NCBI RefSeq assembly: GCF_000620165.1
Contig: NZ_JHVN01000001.1
Span: 124,001 to 188,000, forward strand
Direction: 5' to 3'
Source: Anoxybacillus tepidamans PS2
Lineage (GTDB): Bacteria; Bacillota; Bacilli; Bacillales; Anoxybacillaceae
Length of the DNA stretch: 64,000 bases
Within the stretch, counting starts at the first letter, position 1; each line of letters starts with the position of its first letter. Of the stretch, positions 1 to 7,892 are shown in pieces. The position numbers and the translations under genes are program-made. The notes beneath the pieces were generated by a model, which saw nothing but the letters and a program-made list of their open reading frames with translations, had not been told where the DNA came from and did not search any database.

Positions 1-456
1 GCATCGATTCCCCTCCATCCTTGGCTTGGGTTAAATGTAAAAATTTCATATCAATGCGATCGAAAAAAAGAGCAGCTTTTATCGCTCGGTCTGCATTTAA
101 TTAGCGGAGGAATCGTTGAACAATTTCATGAAAAGCTGCAACATCTTTCTCTTACGCCCAAAATTCCTGATTATTGTTTTACCATTTCTCCGATCATTAA
201 ACCGATCAGCGGCATTGGAAGATTAGAAAAATACATTCAACAGATTATCGAACGCGATGACCATACATGGGCAGAAGAAGCAATCGCCCGATGGAGAGAA
301 GATATGGCCCTTCTTGACCATTTTTACGAAGAGATGGATGAAAAGCCGGAATGCTATTATATCGAAAAAGAGGCGCTTGAAGAGCAATATAAACCGAAAA
401 TTACCGTTTCGGTAATCAACGGCGGGCTATTTTACCTGCAGCCTCGCTCTTCTTGA
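1..456 (+). CDS. yqhG: YqhG family protein, C-terminal part (5' end outside window)
   Basis: The reading frame is open from base 1 to TGA at 454-456, giving about 151 residues of a protein whose start lies upstream of the window. The tail, with CYYIEKEALEEQYKP followed by a NGGLFYL ending, resembles Bacillus YqhG, a conserved protein of unknown function normally about 260 residues long. In B. subtilis yqhG lies on the far side of the comG region, as it does here, and faces it convergently. No membrane segment or catalytic motif is visible in the part present. Identification rests on remembered family sequence and synteny. Confidence 0.8.
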   Translation, partial: ASIPLHPWLGLNVKISYQCDRKKEQLLSLGLHLISGGIVEQFHEKLQHLSLTPKIPDYCFTISPIIKPISGIGRLEKYIQQIIERDDHTWAEEAIARWREDMALLDHFYEEMDEKPECYYIEKEALEEQYKPKITVSVINGGLFYLQPRSS

Positions 457-480
457 GGAAGCGCTAGCTTTTTTATCGAA

Positions 481-514
481 ATAAAAACAGCTTGCCGACC
501 AAGTCGCCAAGCTG
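481..514 (-). terminator. Rho-independent terminator of the comG-aroK-yqzE unit
   Basis: Seven-base-pair arms CAGCTTG (488-494) and CAAGCTG (508-514) are followed on the minus strand by TTTTTATTT. It lies just past the yqzE stop and closes the minus-strand unit that starts at comGA. Confidence 0.7.
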
Positions 515-543
515 AGACTTCTTCTCCGAACGGAGAGGATTCG

Positions 544-720
544 TCATTTTCTCCGAAAGAGAAGCTTTAGTGAAAACGGGACCATTCCAAACAAATGATA
601 CAAAAGCGGCGGCTTTTCCTGCTTCCGCGCTTCCCGACGTTTCTTTCGCTCCTCTTTCGGCTCATCCATATAACGAACAAATTGCTGTGTGACATATTTG
701 ACGTAGTCGTTCGTAGACAT
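544..720 (-). CDS. yqzE: YqzE family small protein
   Basis: A 58-residue protein beginning MSTNDYVKYVTQQFVRYMD, with a very basic middle (KEERKKRREARKQEK) and a short hydrophobic C-terminal stretch ending FRRK. It matches the YqzE family, renamed SpoIIT in some work. In B. subtilis it sits directly downstream of comGG; here aroK lies between them. Start ATG at 718-720 and stop TGA at 544-546. It is probably co-transcribed with the upstream minus-strand genes and ends just before the terminator at 481-514. The role is inferred only from the family. Confidence 0.85.
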   Translation of the reverse strand: MSTNDYVKYVTQQFVRYMDEPKEERKKRREARKQEKPPLLYHLFGMVPFSLKLLFRRK

Positions 721-756
721 AGGCGGCCACCACCTTTTTTGCTAGTAGCATTTCCA

Positions 757-1260
757 TTATTGCTCCTGTTTAATCAAAGCAATGATCTCGTCTACAATTT
801 GCCCTACGCTTTTGTCGGTCGTATGAACGACCCAATCTGCTTCGCGATAATAAGGGAGCCGCTGTTTCCATAACGCTTCGAAACGATGGAGGTCGCGTTC
901 GGAAAACAGCGGGCGGGTATTGTCGCCGGCCAACCTTTTGACAATTTCGCTAAACTCACAATGCAAATAAATGACCGTACCTGTTTGTTTCATCCAATCA
1001 CGATTTTCCTTTTGAATCACCATTCCGCCGCCCGTCGTGATGATGACTTTGTCAGGCGGCAATTCTCGCAATAACTCGCGTTCATATTTCCGAAACGCCG
1101 CTTCTCCTTCCTCCGCGAAAATTTGCTTAATCGGCTTTCCAATCCGCTCTTCAATATACTCGTCCGTATCAAGCAACGGTACGTGCAGTCGTTCCGCCAA
1201 ATAGCGGCCTATCGTCGTTTTTCCTGCTCCCATAAACCCAGTCAAATAAATTCGCTGCAT
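757..1260 (-). CDS. aroK: Shikimate kinase
   Basis: 167 residues. Shikimate kinase phosphorylates shikimate with ATP in the cytoplasm, in the chorismate and aromatic amino acid pathway. The P-loop GFMGAGKTT lies at residues 8-16, followed by a DTDEYIE segment (shikimate and Mg site), a GGGMV motif near residue 78 and an R-x-P lid segment (NTRPLF) near residue 115. Length is normal for the family. It sits 67 bp after comGG on the same strand and before yqzE, so it probably shares the late competence transcript; this placement differs from B. subtilis, where yqzE follows comGG directly. Confidence 0.93.
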   Translation of the reverse strand: MQRIYLTGFMGAGKTTIGRYLAERLHVPLLDTDEYIEERIGKPIKQIFAEEGEAAFRKYERELLRELPPDKVIITTGGGMVIQKENRDWMKQTGTVIYLHCEFSEIVKRLAGDNTRPLFSERDLHRFEALWKQRLPYYREADWVVHTTDKSVGQIVDEIIALIKQEQ

Positions 1261-1327
1261 CGGCCATCCCCGCTTTTCTCGTTTTTTACTACCATATCAT
1301 ATATTGAACATGGGATAAACCGCTACG

Positions 1328-1714
1328 TTACGATCGCTCTTTCCATTCGACCAGTTCTAGCCCTGGAAACGAAACAGTAAATTCCGCCTCATAGCGTATA
1401 CCCTCGTTAGAGATTGCAGACATTGTTACCATCACCTTTTCGCCGCTTAGCAGTTGCCATTCGTATTTCGCCGTGCCGATCGGATAGACAAAAGTTCCTT
1501 TACCAGAGGAAATAGACGGCAACTTCTCTTCTAGTTCGGCGTTTACATCCTTTACCGCCATTTGCATAAGGGAGTCAACATCATATGATTGCTGTTCATA
1601 TTTCGCGAACTCGATTTCTTCCTCGTATAATGCGAGCACATGCAAAAGGAGCGATAAAAATAAGCATGAAAACAAAACCGTAATCGGAAAAATGACACCT
1701 TTTTCATTTTTCAC
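1328..1714 (-). CDS. comGG: Competence pseudopilus protein ComGG
   Basis: 128 residues. One N-terminal hydrophobic segment (about residues 8-28, GVIFPITVLFSCLFLSLLLHV) carries a glutamate-containing stretch after it, and the rest is a short soluble domain. This fits ComGG, a minor component of the type IV-like pseudopilus that takes DNA through the cell wall. It is the last comG gene and its ATG overlaps the comGF stop by four bases (ATGA), which implies translational coupling. Sequence conservation in ComGG is low, so the call leans on position and architecture. Confidence 0.85.
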   Translation of the reverse strand: MKNEKGVIFPITVLFSCLFLSLLLHVLALYEEEIEFAKYEQQSYDVDSLMQMAVKDVNAELEEKLPSISSGKGTFVYPIGTAKYEWQLLSGEKVMVTMSAISNEGIRYEAEFTVSFPGLELVEWKERS

Positions 1715-2172
1715 GTCTGCTTCACCTTTATCGGGAAAAAAGTAGAGATAAAAGCTGTATACTGCCTTCCTTCTAAAGTGAGAACATGAATGCGGACGCC
1801 TTTTTCCTTCACCTCATACCGGACATCAGAAACAGCTTGCAAAACCGTTTCATTTCCTTCATTGTTCACGCGCCGGCGAATCACCGTTCCGTATTTTTCA
1901 AAGCTCACCTTTTCTCCAGTTGGCTTATATGCATATAACACCGCACCGCTGCTTTGCAGCTGAGTCGATTCACGAATTTCCCTTTTCAATTGCTGAACAA
2001 ATACTTGCCATTCCAATTGGTTAAAACGCCTAGACTTGTCTGTTTGCAGCCAATGAATATCTAGAAGCATCGGCAAAAAAGAGAGAACTAGCAATACACA
2101 AAACAGCACGATGAGCATTTCAATCATAGTAAATCCGCGATTTTGCATGCTCATTTTTTGGCATATCCGCAT
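1711..2172 (-). CDS. comGF: Competence pseudopilin-like protein ComGF
   Basis: 153 residues. A type IV pilin-like N terminus with GFTMIEMLIVLFCVLLVLSF shows the G/F-T-x-I-E prepilin peptidase site and following hydrophobic helix. This is a minor pseudopilin of the DNA-uptake machinery. It overlaps comGE at its start (2151-2172) and comGG at its end. The start used is the first in-frame codon; an internal ATG (MSMQNRGF) seven residues later is a possible alternative. Confidence 0.87.
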   Translation of the reverse strand: MRICQKMSMQNRGFTMIEMLIVLFCVLLVLSFLPMLLDIHWLQTDKSRRFNQLEWQVFVQQLKREIRESTQLQSSGAVLYAYKPTGEKVSFEKYGTVIRRRVNNEGNETVLQAVSDVRYEVKEKGVRIHVLTLEGRQYTAFISTFFPIKVKQT

Positions 2173-2474
2173 CGTTTAACCGTCCTTCCAGCATAATCGC
2201 GCCATTGCACACAAACTTTTTCCATTTCATTTTCCTCTTTTGTCCAAAAGACCGAATACGTCATTCCTGCAACAATCACTGTTTTTTCTTGTTGAACCGC
2301 ATCCTCGCTCAGTTCACTATTCAATAACTGCTGCGCTTGGCTTTTTAATACAGCGTTTTCGCGCTCCACCATAATCTGTGTCATGATTGGCAATAAAATA
2401 GCGGTTATAAACAATAGGAGCGACAGTGAAGCAATTGCTTCAACCAATGTAAACCCGCTACAATTTTTGTACAT
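2151..2474 (-). CDS. comGE: Competence pseudopilin ComGE
   Basis: 107 residues from the ATG at 2474, which follows an AAGGAAGG ribosome site; an upstream in-frame TTG at 2492 would add six residues. The N terminus (MYKNCSGFTLVEAIASLSLL) has the prepilin cleavage motif with glutamate at +5. The short C-terminal domain has a cysteine pair (VCVQW, RCGY). It is a minor pseudopilin of the comG operon, overlapping comGD upstream and comGF downstream. Confidence 0.87.
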   Translation of the reverse strand: MYKNCSGFTLVEAIASLSLLLFITAILLPIMTQIMVERENAVLKSQAQQLLNSELSEDAVQQEKTVIVAGMTYSVFWTKEENEMEKVCVQWRDYAGRTVKRCGYAKK

Positions 2475-2916
2475 AAAACCTTCCTTTTCCAAGCAAAAAT
2501 ACGATTCTATAGGCTTTTTTGCCGTTTCTCATGAACATCGTCCCTGACTTATTCACATTTCCGTTGGCTAAAAAGGTTAACGGATTTTGCAGCGTTGCCA
2601 TCTCAAACGCCCATTTTTGCGGAAGTTCGCGCTGAAGAAGAAGGCGCCCAAGCATAGAGTTTTCCGTGACACGATATCGCCCCTGTCCGTTATAAAACAC
2701 GACAACAACAGCAGTTTTATGGGTCATTGCATATTGCTGGGCATACAATAAATCGTTTGTTAGCTGCTCAATCATATATGTTTCCTCTTTTACCTTCGAA
2801 AGTCGATCAATGCGCGGGATCGAAATGATCGCAAGCACGCTGACAATCATTAAAACGACCAACATTTCAACGAAGGTAAAACCATTTTTATGTTCCACTT
2901 TCACTGACTTCTCCAT
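2458..2916 (-). CDS. comGD: Competence pseudopilin ComGD
   Basis: 152 residues from ATG at 2914-2916 (MEKSVKVEHKNGF); the frame is open further upstream but those codons lie inside comGC. Residues 12-35 carry the prepilin motif NGFTFVEMLVVLMIVSVLAI, followed by a GspH-like C-terminal domain. A minor pseudopilin of the DNA uptake apparatus. It overlaps the comGC 3' end by 29 bases and the comGE 5' end by 17 bases, typical of this tightly packed operon. Confidence 0.9.
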   Translation of the reverse strand: MEKSVKVEHKNGFTFVEMLVVLMIVSVLAIISIPRIDRLSKVKEETYMIEQLTNDLLYAQQYAMTHKTAVVVVFYNGQGRYRVTENSMLGRLLLQRELPQKWAFEMATLQNPLTFLANGNVNKSGTMFMRNGKKAYRIVFLLGKGRFYVQKL

Positions 2917-3184
2917 TGCTATCAATTTGAATCGTATGACCATTTGGACATTTGTTCGATTTAATGTATTTTTCATCGACAAGCTGCTGCACTGTTGGTA
3001 TCGCATTGTTCTCCATTTGATATGCTTTTACTTGCGCCTGTACTGTTTTAACGAATGCTTCACATCCTTTATCGTTAATCATGCCATGGTGCTTCGCAAT
3101 ATTAGGAATAGCAATTAACAAAAGCACGGAAATCACCATTAAAACGATCAACATCTCAATTAACGTAAACCCTCTTTCCTCCAC
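2888..3184 (-). CDS. comGC: Major competence pseudopilin ComGC
   Basis: I place the start at GTG 3182-3184 because an AAGGAGG site lies 8 bases upstream and the product (98 residues, MEERGFTLIEMLIVLMV...) equals the length I recall for B. subtilis ComGC. The frame also extends upstream to an ATG at 3220 inside comGB. It has the prepilin cleavage site, a long hydrophobic helix, and two cysteines (GCEAF, NKCPNG) suited to an intramolecular disulfide. ComGC is the main subunit of the competence pseudopilus. Confidence 0.93.
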   Translation of the reverse strand: MEERGFTLIEMLIVLMVISVLLLIAIPNIAKHHGMINDKGCEAFVKTVQAQVKAYQMENNAIPTVQQLVDEKYIKSNKCPNGHTIQIDSNGEVSESGT

Positions 3185-3197
3185 TTTCCTGTCCTCC

Positions 3198-4232
3198 TTA
3201 CAATTCATTGATTGTTTCAAACATAGGTAATAAAATGGCTAAATACATGCTGATGACTAACAAACCGATGAACGAAAAAAGTACTGGCTGAACAATGTCT
3301 GTCCATTTTTCAATGGTTTCTTCCATTTTTTCGAACACAAACTCGCTATAATGAAACAGCTCTTTTGCTAATTCTCCGTTCGATTGTCCGTGGCGAATGA
3401 CGAGCATAAGTTCTTTTTCATAATAACGGCGTGATGCGACAATATGTTCTAATTTGTCTCCTTGCGCCAGCTGCTCTTTCATCGCGCTTCCTTCTGCCCG
3501 CAAAAACGAAACATTGCGCTGTTTTTCAAATACTTGGAGCGATTCATAGATAGATAATCCGCCTCTTAATAAATGGCTCAACTGCAAGGCAAACAAGTGG
3601 GTATAATACTGCCTTGCGACGACGCGAATGATCGGAATTTTCACCCACATATTTACTCGAGCGATCGGAGAAAGCCTTGTAAACATGCTCATGCTGCCAG
3701 CAATTGCGATCCCGGCAATCAAGCAAGCAGTAAAAAAAGCGGATGGTAAAATGGATATAACATGAAGCAATACATAGGAAGATGAAGAACGATGGGAATA
3801 AAAAGAAGAAGAAAGATGTGTAAATTGTGGAACGAGCGTCTGCTGGATAAATAAAAGCATCAGCACCATCATGCAAAGGAGACAAAGCGGATAGCTCAGC
3901 GCTTTTTGAAAACGCTGCAAATAACGAACTTTACTATTTAGCATATGTCCCGCCTCAATTAATCCTTGGGCAAGGTTTCCGTGTTGCTCTGCAAAGAACA
4001 AATAACCCAATGCTTCTGAATGAAACGAAAGCGGCTCTAACGCTTTATGAAAAGCGAGGCCGGAATAAAGGGAGGAAAGGCATTTTTGTAAATCCCTTTT
4101 TCTAGAAACCGGCTGTTGAATTTCTAAAAACTCGATCGCTTGCGACAGTGAATATCCTTTGTCGAGAAGTTTCCCTAACTGCAACAAAAATTTTCCCTGT
4201 TCTTCCAACGACCACGCCTTTTTACGTTTCAT
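3198..4232 (-). CDS. comGB: Competence pilus assembly platform protein ComGB
   Basis: 344 residues, GspF/PilC family. Two cytoplasmic T2SSF domains (about residues 10-115 and 205-330) alternate with hydrophobic segments near 112-135, 155-180 and 318-340. It is the inner-membrane platform on which pseudopilins are assembled by the ComGA ATPase. The start overlaps the comGA stop by four bases and the gene is followed by comGC after 13 bases. Confidence 0.94.
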   Translation of the reverse strand: MKRKKAWSLEEQGKFLLQLGKLLDKGYSLSQAIEFLEIQQPVSRKRDLQKCLSSLYSGLAFHKALEPLSFHSEALGYLFFAEQHGNLAQGLIEAGHMLNSKVRYLQRFQKALSYPLCLLCMMVLMLLFIQQTLVPQFTHLSSSFYSHRSSSSYVLLHVISILPSAFFTACLIAGIAIAGSMSMFTRLSPIARVNMWVKIPIIRVVARQYYTHLFALQLSHLLRGGLSIYESLQVFEKQRNVSFLRAEGSAMKEQLAQGDKLEHIVASRRYYEKELMLVIRHGQSNGELAKELFHYSEFVFEKMEETIEKWTDIVQPVLFSFIGLLVISMYLAILLPMFETINEL

Positions 4233-5287
4233 GCGCTACCCCACCCTTCGAAAACCGATGGAGATACAAATCCTAACGCCACCCCTTTTTTCAGCATTTG
4301 TTGCAACGTTGGATAACGGTATGAAACCTTTTCCCCCCTCGCTTCTTGAATGGCTTTTTGCAGCGCTTCCCCGTGAAGCCATTCGTATATAGCCGCCCGC
4401 CTCGTTTTTCTTTGTTGGCGGCAAAACGATGAACACGTTTCACCGCAAAGAGGACACATTAACCCGACGAGGCGCTGCGCTGTCACCGCCAGCAATGTTT
4501 GCTCGATTTCTTGCAAGGAAACGTCAAACTCTAACAGTCGATAAATTGCTCCCACTGCGTTTCTCGCATGCATTGTCGAAAGAACTAAATGGCCGGTAAG
4601 CGCGGCGCGAACCGCGATTTTTGCCGTTTCTGCATCGCGGATTTCGCCAACCATGATGATATCGGGGTCGTGTCGCAAAATCGCCTTTAATCCAGCAGCA
4701 TACGTGATTCCTGCCTTTTCATTCACCTGCACTTGAAGCACATGTTCCGCGCGCTTTTCCACCGGATCTTCAAGGGTAATAATATTGCGGCGGCATTTGC
4801 TTTGATATGTCGATAAAAGCGTATACAAAGTCGTCGTTTTTCCCGAACCGGTCGGTCCAGTAAAAATAATCAACCCGTGGGAATATTGAAGAAATGATAA
4901 CAAAACCTTCGTCGCGCTAGGAAATAGTGAAAGTTGTGTAAGAGGAAGAAAGGAGTCTTGCGGGAGAAGACGGATGACGAGACTTTCGTCATGAACGGTT
5001 GGCAACGTTGATAATCGCAGGCTAATGACCATGTTATTCTGTTTGATTTCCATCGCCCCGTTTTGCGGTCGCCGCCGCTCTCCGATGTCCATGTCCGCTA
5101 AAAACTTAAAATGTGCGACAAGACGTTCGTACATATCTTTTTCGATTGTTTCCTTCGTGGTCAATGATCCGTCGATGCGAAGTTGAACAATGGCATCGTG
5201 TCTCCTTGGGACGATATGAATGTCTGAGGCTCGTAAAGCGCTTGCCTCTTTTACCAAGCGGTCGGCCAACTGCTCGACTTCGTTCAT
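4229..5287 (-). CDS. comGA: Competence pilus assembly ATPase ComGA
   Basis: 352 residues, GspE/PilT family secretion ATPase that powers pseudopilus assembly at the inner membrane. Visible motifs: Walker A GPTGSGKTTT at residues 144-153, an Asp box region (TLEDPVE), Walker B region HDPDIIMVGEIRDAETA near residue 206, a His-box GHLVLSTMHA, and a CPLCGETC cysteine cluster near residue 275. It is the first gene of comGA-GG. The AT-rich upstream region (5288-5494) is shared with the divergent regulator. I did not find a clean pair of ComK boxes there. Confidence 0.95.
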   Translation of the reverse strand: MNEVEQLADRLVKEASALRASDIHIVPRRHDAIVQLRIDGSLTTKETIEKDMYERLVAHFKFLADMDIGERRRPQNGAMEIKQNNMVISLRLSTLPTVHDESLVIRLLPQDSFLPLTQLSLFPSATKVLLSFLQYSHGLIIFTGPTGSGKTTTLYTLLSTYQSKCRRNIITLEDPVEKRAEHVLQVQVNEKAGITYAAGLKAILRHDPDIIMVGEIRDAETAKIAVRAALTGHLVLSTMHARNAVGAIYRLLEFDVSLQEIEQTLLAVTAQRLVGLMCPLCGETCSSFCRQQRKTRRAAIYEWLHGEALQKAIQEARGEKVSYRYPTLQQMLKKGVALGFVSPSVFEGWGSA

Positions 5288-5437
5288 TCACTCACCCCTT
5301 TTCGTATGATTCGTTGCATATATTTCGGTGTTTTTCTACAAAATCCTTCTTTTTCTCTGAAAAAATGTTGCTTTAGTAAAAAATGAATAATTTATGAATT
5401 TTATACAAACAGGCCCATTAATTAGCTGTAAAGATGA

Positions 5438-5466
5438 TGTCAACGGAACAACCCGTATATTATAAT
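5438..5466 (+). promoter_or_regulatory. Probable SigA promoter of the SufR-like regulator
   Basis: TGTCAA (5438-5443), 17-bp spacer, TATAAT (5461-5466). The -10 is perfect and the -35 weak. It lies 35 bp before the regulator start. Confidence 0.5.
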
Positions 5467-5500
5467 AAATATAGCATCGATTGCGTGGGAGTGAATGACG

Positions 5501-6205
5501 ATGGAACAAGTTTTAAAAATTACAAACGTGCTAGCCGATCCTACCCGCTACCATATTTACGAATATATTGCAAAAAAGAATAAAGAAGTATCCGTTCAAG
5601 AAATTGCCGAAGCATTCAGCATTCATCCGAACGTGGCGCGCCTGCATTTAACCAAACTTGAAGATGTCAACATGCTCGTCTCTGCTACCCAAAAAACAGG
5701 AAAAGGAGGACGACCAAGTCGCCTATATCGTCTATCCGACGATGTGATTCAGCTTCATTTTCCATTTCGCGATTACTTGCTTCTTGCCAAAATCGCAATC
5801 CAAACGATGATAAAGCTAGGTGAGGTCGGCAAGCAAGCTCTGTACGAAACCGGAAAAAGCTTTGGCAAGGAAATCATCCTGCATCGCCTCCCGCACGATC
5901 AACCGGTTCAGCGCCTATCGCTTGCGGAGAAAATAAATATTTTGAAAGAAGCGACAGAAACGGCTGGGTTTTATCCGTCATTTGATTACAATGAAAAAGA
6001 ACAAAAAATTATTTTTAAAGTCTTTAATTGCCCGTTTAAAGAGATCGCTTTCCAACAGCCAGAAATGGTATGCAGCATGCATTACGCATTTTTATGCGGC
6101 ATGCTTGAAGCGCTCTTTGATCAAGCGGATCTGGCTGAGCTTGAAAACATGACAAACGGCTGCGATTCCTGCTCTTACCGTGCATCCTTGGCTTCTTGCC
6201 GCTAA
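5501..6205 (+). CDS. SufR-like winged-helix regulator with C-terminal cysteine cluster
   Basis: 234 residues from ATG 5501 (GGGAG nine bases upstream; another ATG at 5495 has only three). An N-terminal winged helix (about residues 8-80: LADPTRYHIYEYI, SVQEIAEAFSIHPNVARLHL, GRPSRLYRL) precedes an output domain with cysteines at about 177, 191, 199, 221, 224 and 233 in NCPF, VCSMH, CGMLE and GCDSCSYR contexts. This resembles the SufR-type regulators that bind an iron-sulfur cluster; cluster binding here is inference. It is divergent from comGA and followed by yqgY. No suf genes are in the window, so its target is unknown. Confidence 0.75.
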   Translation: MEQVLKITNVLADPTRYHIYEYIAKKNKEVSVQEIAEAFSIHPNVARLHLTKLEDVNMLVSATQKTGKGGRPSRLYRLSDDVIQLHFPFRDYLLLAKIAIQTMIKLGEVGKQALYETGKSFGKEIILHRLPHDQPVQRLSLAEKINILKEATETAGFYPSFDYNEKEQKIIFKVFNCPFKEIAFQQPEMVCSMHYAFLCGMLEALFDQADLAELENMTNGCDSCSYRASLASCR

Positions 6206-6251
6206 AAAGCCCGCTTGCACTAGCCATTCCGTCAGAAAATTGAAAGCGCTG

Positions 6252-6281
6252 TTTACACGGCTATCATATGTACATTATAAT
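6252..6281 (+). promoter_or_regulatory. SigA-type promoter of yqgY, with cre-like half site
   Basis: TTTACA (6252-6257), 18-bp spacer, TATAAT (6276-6281). Immediately upstream, TGAAAGCGCT at 6241-6250 matches most of a CcpA cre half-palindrome, but the distal half is poor, so catabolite control is only suggested. Confidence 0.6.
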
Positions 6282-6323
6282 ATGTAAAGGCAACCATTTG
6301 CTTAAAAAGGAGGGAAATACATA

Positions 6324-6566
6324 ATGGATCGCATGTTCCGCGTTTTATCGTTCTGGACAGGCATTTTTGCAGTTATGTTTTATCTTGGTCACATGCATAC
6401 AACTTCCTTAATTTTCTTTGGCCAAACGTTGTTTTTCTTATTGCTTGGCTATTTAAAGCTAACAGAGCGGATGTACATCTATATTTTTGGCGCATATTTA
6501 ACAATCTTCTTCGCCGCATTTACGTATTGGACTACATTTATGATGGTTCCAGGAATGGGCGAATAA
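6324..6566 (+). CDS. yqgY: DUF2626 family membrane protein YqgY
   Basis: 80 residues with three hydrophobic segments (about 8-24, 28-44 and 50-72) and little else; it begins MDRMFRVLSFWTGIFAVMF. It matches the DUF2626/YqgY family of small Bacillales membrane proteins of unknown function. An AAGGAGGG site sits just before the ATG. It has its own promoter (6252-6281) and ends at a strong bidirectional terminator. Confidence 0.85.
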   Translation: MDRMFRVLSFWTGIFAVMFYLGHMHTTSLIFFGQTLFFLLLGYLKLTERMYIYIFGAYLTIFFAAFTYWTTFMMVPGMGE

Positions 6567-6567
6567 T

Positions 6568-6597
6568 AAAAAAGCGATGGGATCCCATCGCTTTTTT
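6568..6597. terminator. Bidirectional terminator between yqgY and midA-like gene
   Basis: A perfect 30-base palindrome (AAAAAAGCGATGGGA and its complement) with A and T tracts on both sides, serving both convergent genes. Confidence 0.9.
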
Positions 6598-7726
6598 ATT
6601 GCAAAAAATCCAGCTCTTTCCATACATTTTCCCATGCAATCCGAACATTTTTTTGTTGGATCGCCACTTGAAAGAACGCGCTTATTCCTTCATCTGTAAC
6701 GAGCGAGCGAATTGCCCGGTTTCGTCGGCTTTGCTCAGAAAACGGATTCGGATCATAATGCTCAGTTAAGTAACTTAATATTCCTGCGGCTAATAAAAAG
6801 CGATCTTGGCGCATCATGTCTACCCAATTCCAGCCCGCGCGCTCTCCATACATACGAAGTGCATCCCATTGAACATGGGCCGTGATGTCCATCTGCCCAG
6901 GATGCGCGAGAGGATTCGAAATCAGCTGGTGCTGGTAATAGCCGCGCAAACTTCCTTGGCGCCGGGCCGGAAGCTTCCATTCCTCATCGGTATATCCGTA
7001 ATCCACTGTAATCATAACACATTGCTCAAATATCGGCGCACTTTTTAATAGAAAACATTTCAGCGCAAGCGGTATTTCCAGCCGCTGACCTTCCTGTAGA
7101 GATATGTTGCGCTCCCGTAAATAAAGCAGAATCTCTTCATTTTCCAACGGCCGTTTTTCCTCAGCGAGCTGTCCGTCCCGAACGGTGACAAACAGTTCAT
7201 ACAACATTCCATGTTCTTTTGTTACGACGTGAACTGGCAACGCATCAAAAAATTCATTGCTGAACACAATTCCTGAAAACGCTTCTTTCCCTCTTTGAAA
7301 TTCGTCAAAACTTTTATATTGCAACGCTTTTCCTTCGAATGGGGCAAGCGCCTCTTTTTGTTTTGCCCGCTGATATGGACTCGCTTCAATAATGTGATAT
7401 GTTAACATTTCGTATGTGTGCGGCGATTTTTCTTTCCACTCTTTCAGAACAGAACGGGCAAAGGTTCCGTCGCCTCCTCCCAATTCGCAAATGTGCGGGA
7501 CAACCTGCCCCATTTTTATAAGCTGAATAAAAAAGGAAGCAAATAATTTCCCGAATACATCTGAAATATGGCTGCTTGTAACAAAATCGCCAAAACGGCC
7601 TATTTTCACGCCATGCTTCATATAATAGCCATGCGCCTCATCGTATAAAGCCAAGTTCATATAATCGGCATACGATATGCATTGCCCCGGCGCTGACATC
7701 ATCTTTTTTAAAATAAAATCGCTCAT
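6596..7726 (-). CDS. MidA/NDUFAF7-type SAM-dependent methyltransferase
   Basis: 376 residues, DUF185 family. The N terminus has the family signature for this group (SYADYMNLALYDEAHGYY, then GDFVTSSHISDVFG), followed by a class I SAM-binding glycine motif (CELGGGDGTFA, about residue 100) and the VFSNEFFDALPV motif near residue 155. The eukaryotic homologue NDUFAF7 methylates an arginine of complex I; the bacterial substrate is not established. Single gene with terminators on both sides. Confidence 0.85.
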   Translation of the reverse strand: MSDFILKKMMSAPGQCISYADYMNLALYDEAHGYYMKHGVKIGRFGDFVTSSHISDVFGKLFASFFIQLIKMGQVVPHICELGGGDGTFARSVLKEWKEKSPHTYEMLTYHIIEASPYQRAKQKEALAPFEGKALQYKSFDEFQRGKEAFSGIVFSNEFFDALPVHVVTKEHGMLYELFVTVRDGQLAEEKRPLENEEILLYLRERNISLQEGQRLEIPLALKCFLLKSAPIFEQCVMITVDYGYTDEEWKLPARRQGSLRGYYQHQLISNPLAHPGQMDITAHVQWDALRMYGERAGWNWVDMMRQDRFLLAAGILSYLTEHYDPNPFSEQSRRNRAIRSLVTDEGISAFFQVAIQQKNVRIAWENVWKELDFLQ

Positions 7727-7840
7727 TTTATTTGCTCCTTTAGAGTTTTCACTATTGACATAGTGAAAATATTGTTATATTGTTATGTTAGTAGCTTAAC
7801 TATATCCCCTCCCATTATATGGATAGAACATCCCCCAAAG

Positions 7841-7868
7841 CCCCTTCTCAATCGAGAAGGGCCTTTTT
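7841..7868. terminator. Hairpin terminator upstream of the methyltransferase gene
   Basis: CCCTTCTC-AATC-GAGAAGGG stem followed on the plus strand by CCTTTTTTATT. It lies between two minus-strand genes and most likely ends yqgX transcription. Confidence 0.7.
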
Positions 7869-7892
7869 TATTTACAAGCCCCTCTCCTTTGC

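Noticed and set aside
2916-3006. Upstream extension of comGD
   Set aside because: The frame is open, but those codons lie inside comGC and precede the pilin signal, so the ATG at 2914-2916 was chosen.
5288-5494. ComK-box-like A4/T4 patterns upstream of comGA
   Set aside because: Runs of A and T are present (for example AAAA, six bases, TTTT) but I could not find two correctly spaced AAAAN5TTTT boxes, so no operator is called.
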